DNA from: Chitinophaga oryzae
GTDB lineage: Bacteria > Bacteroidota > Bacteroidia > Chitinophagales > Chitinophagaceae
Direction: 5' to 3'
NCBI RefSeq assembly: GCF_012516375.2
Contig: NZ_CP051204.2
Span: 1,302,001 to 1,366,000 of the forward strand
DNA length: 64,000 bases
This document shows positions 63,497 through 64,000 of this stretch, in pieces. The notes under the pieces are model-generated. The model was not told the origin of the DNA. It ran no database searches and worked only from the letters and a program-made list of their open reading frames with translations. A program made the position numbers and the translations under genes. Positions within the stretch are counted from its first letter, which is position 1. Every line of letters starts with the position of its first letter.

Positions 63497-64000
63497 ATGG
63501 AGATTAAATTAGCTGTTTTTGATATTGCCGGCACTACGCTGCACGATGAGGCCAATGTGGCGAAAGTATTGCAACAGGCCATCCGGCTGGCGGGGGTGCA
63601 TGTATCCCTTGAGGAAGTTAATGAAGTAATGGGATACGCCAAACCATATGCGATCCGTTATTTACTGCAACAGAAGAACGACGCGCGGCATGCGGATGAC
63701 CAATTTATCGGTGAGCTGCACACCCGGTTTGTGGAAGATATGAAAGCGCATTACGCGAACGACAGTTCCGTAAGGGAGAAACAGGGGGTGTCGGCCGTAT
63801 TCGCGGCCCTGCGGCAGAAAGGCATCAAAGTGGCGCTGGACACGGGCTTTGACCGCGACATTACCAACGTGATCCTGCAGAGGACCGGCTGGCAGCAGCA
63901 GGGGCTTGTAGACGCTGTCGCTACCAGCGACGAAGTGCCTTATGGCCGCCCGTATCCCTATATGATCTATCGTATCATGGAAACGCTGGAAGTACGCAGT
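63497..64000 (+). CDS. phosphonatase-like HAD hydrolase (partial, cut by window end)
   Basis: An open frame of 168 codons starts at ATG 63497 and runs off the window. It begins MEIKLAVFDIAGTTLHDEAN: HAD motif I has the D-x-A-G-T form of phosphonoacetaldehyde-hydrolase-like proteins, with Ala where most HADs have Asp. Motif II is visible in VALDTGFDRD and the motif III region starts at YGRPYPYMI. Members of this subgroup hydrolyse small phosphates or phosphonates; the substrate is unknown. A terminator and a fresh promoter precede it, so it is a separate transcript. Confidence 0.85.
   Translation, partial: MEIKLAVFDIAGTTLHDEANVAKVLQQAIRLAGVHVSLEEVNEVMGYAKPYAIRYLLQQKNDARHADDQFIGELHTRFVEDMKAHYANDSSVREKQGVSAVFAALRQKGIKVALDTGFDRDITNVILQRTGWQQQGLVDAVATSDEVPYGRPYPYMIYRIMETLEVRS

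Overview
The window comes from a Bacteroidota chromosome, most likely the family Chitinophagaceae (Chitinophaga-like). Evidence: SprA with ruvA just upstream, three proteins ending in type B type IX secretion (T9SS) sorting domains, a PorP/SprF protein, a SusC/SusD pair, Bacteroidota-type -7 promoter boxes (TAnnTTTG), and mostly no Shine-Dalgarno sequences. The species is inferred from protein style only. No rRNA, tRNA, CRISPR array, prophage or transposase gene was seen.

Layout. 0-4.8 kb: two tandem TPR/one-membrane-segment proteins with histidine-kinase-like but degenerate C-termini, then fabH. 5-13 kb: ruvA and the giant T9SS translocon gene sprA. 13-17.3 kb: a probable metal or cofactor uptake locus (small Cys-rich protein, TonB-dependent receptor, BNR-type lipoprotein with a CQCC motif). 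17.3-25.7 kb, mostly minus strand: an SDR oxidoreductase, two paralogous T9SS-exported PKD proteins, an alpha/beta hydrolase and lnt. 25.7-30.9 kb: a long, structured leader followed by a SusC/SusD pair with no degradative enzymes beside it. 31-40 kb: guaB, dprA, an acid phosphatase lipoprotein, an OmpA/TPR/beta-propeller protein resembling PorE, queE, folD and pckA. 40.5-46 kb: pepP, pssA, purS, rsmI and an M1 peptidase, separated by nearly identical palindromic repeats. 46-51 kb, minus strand: patatin, DinB, a three-gene ECF sigma operon, rsmG and a family 2 glycosyltransferase. 51.5-64 kb, plus strand: tgt-lptG, citrate synthase, recG, a large T9SS cargo with PorP/SprF, a small barrel protein and a HAD hydrolase cut by the window end.

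Most genes are housekeeping: lipid and lipoprotein synthesis (fabH, pssA, lnt, lptG), queuosine (queE, tgt), purine and folate metabolism (guaB, purS, folD), central carbon (pckA, gltA), recombination (ruvA, dprA, recG) and rRNA methylation (rsmI, rsmG). The cell-surface theme is the T9SS: sprA, a PorP/SprF protein, a PorE-like protein and three cargo proteins.

The most unusual signals lie outside the proteins. One is a family of roughly 90-120 bp palindromic elements with TACGAAT heptamer arrays at the ends, placed against stop codons; one copy supplies the C-terminus of the patatin gene. Others are related octamer-array inverted repeats, a perfect 69-bp inverted repeat filling a convergent gap, and a candidate structured RNA before susC. 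Protein-level oddities are two pseudo-histidine kinases, a Tgt lacking zinc cysteines, a mitochondrial-type citrate synthase, and recG with no ATG, GTG or TTG start.
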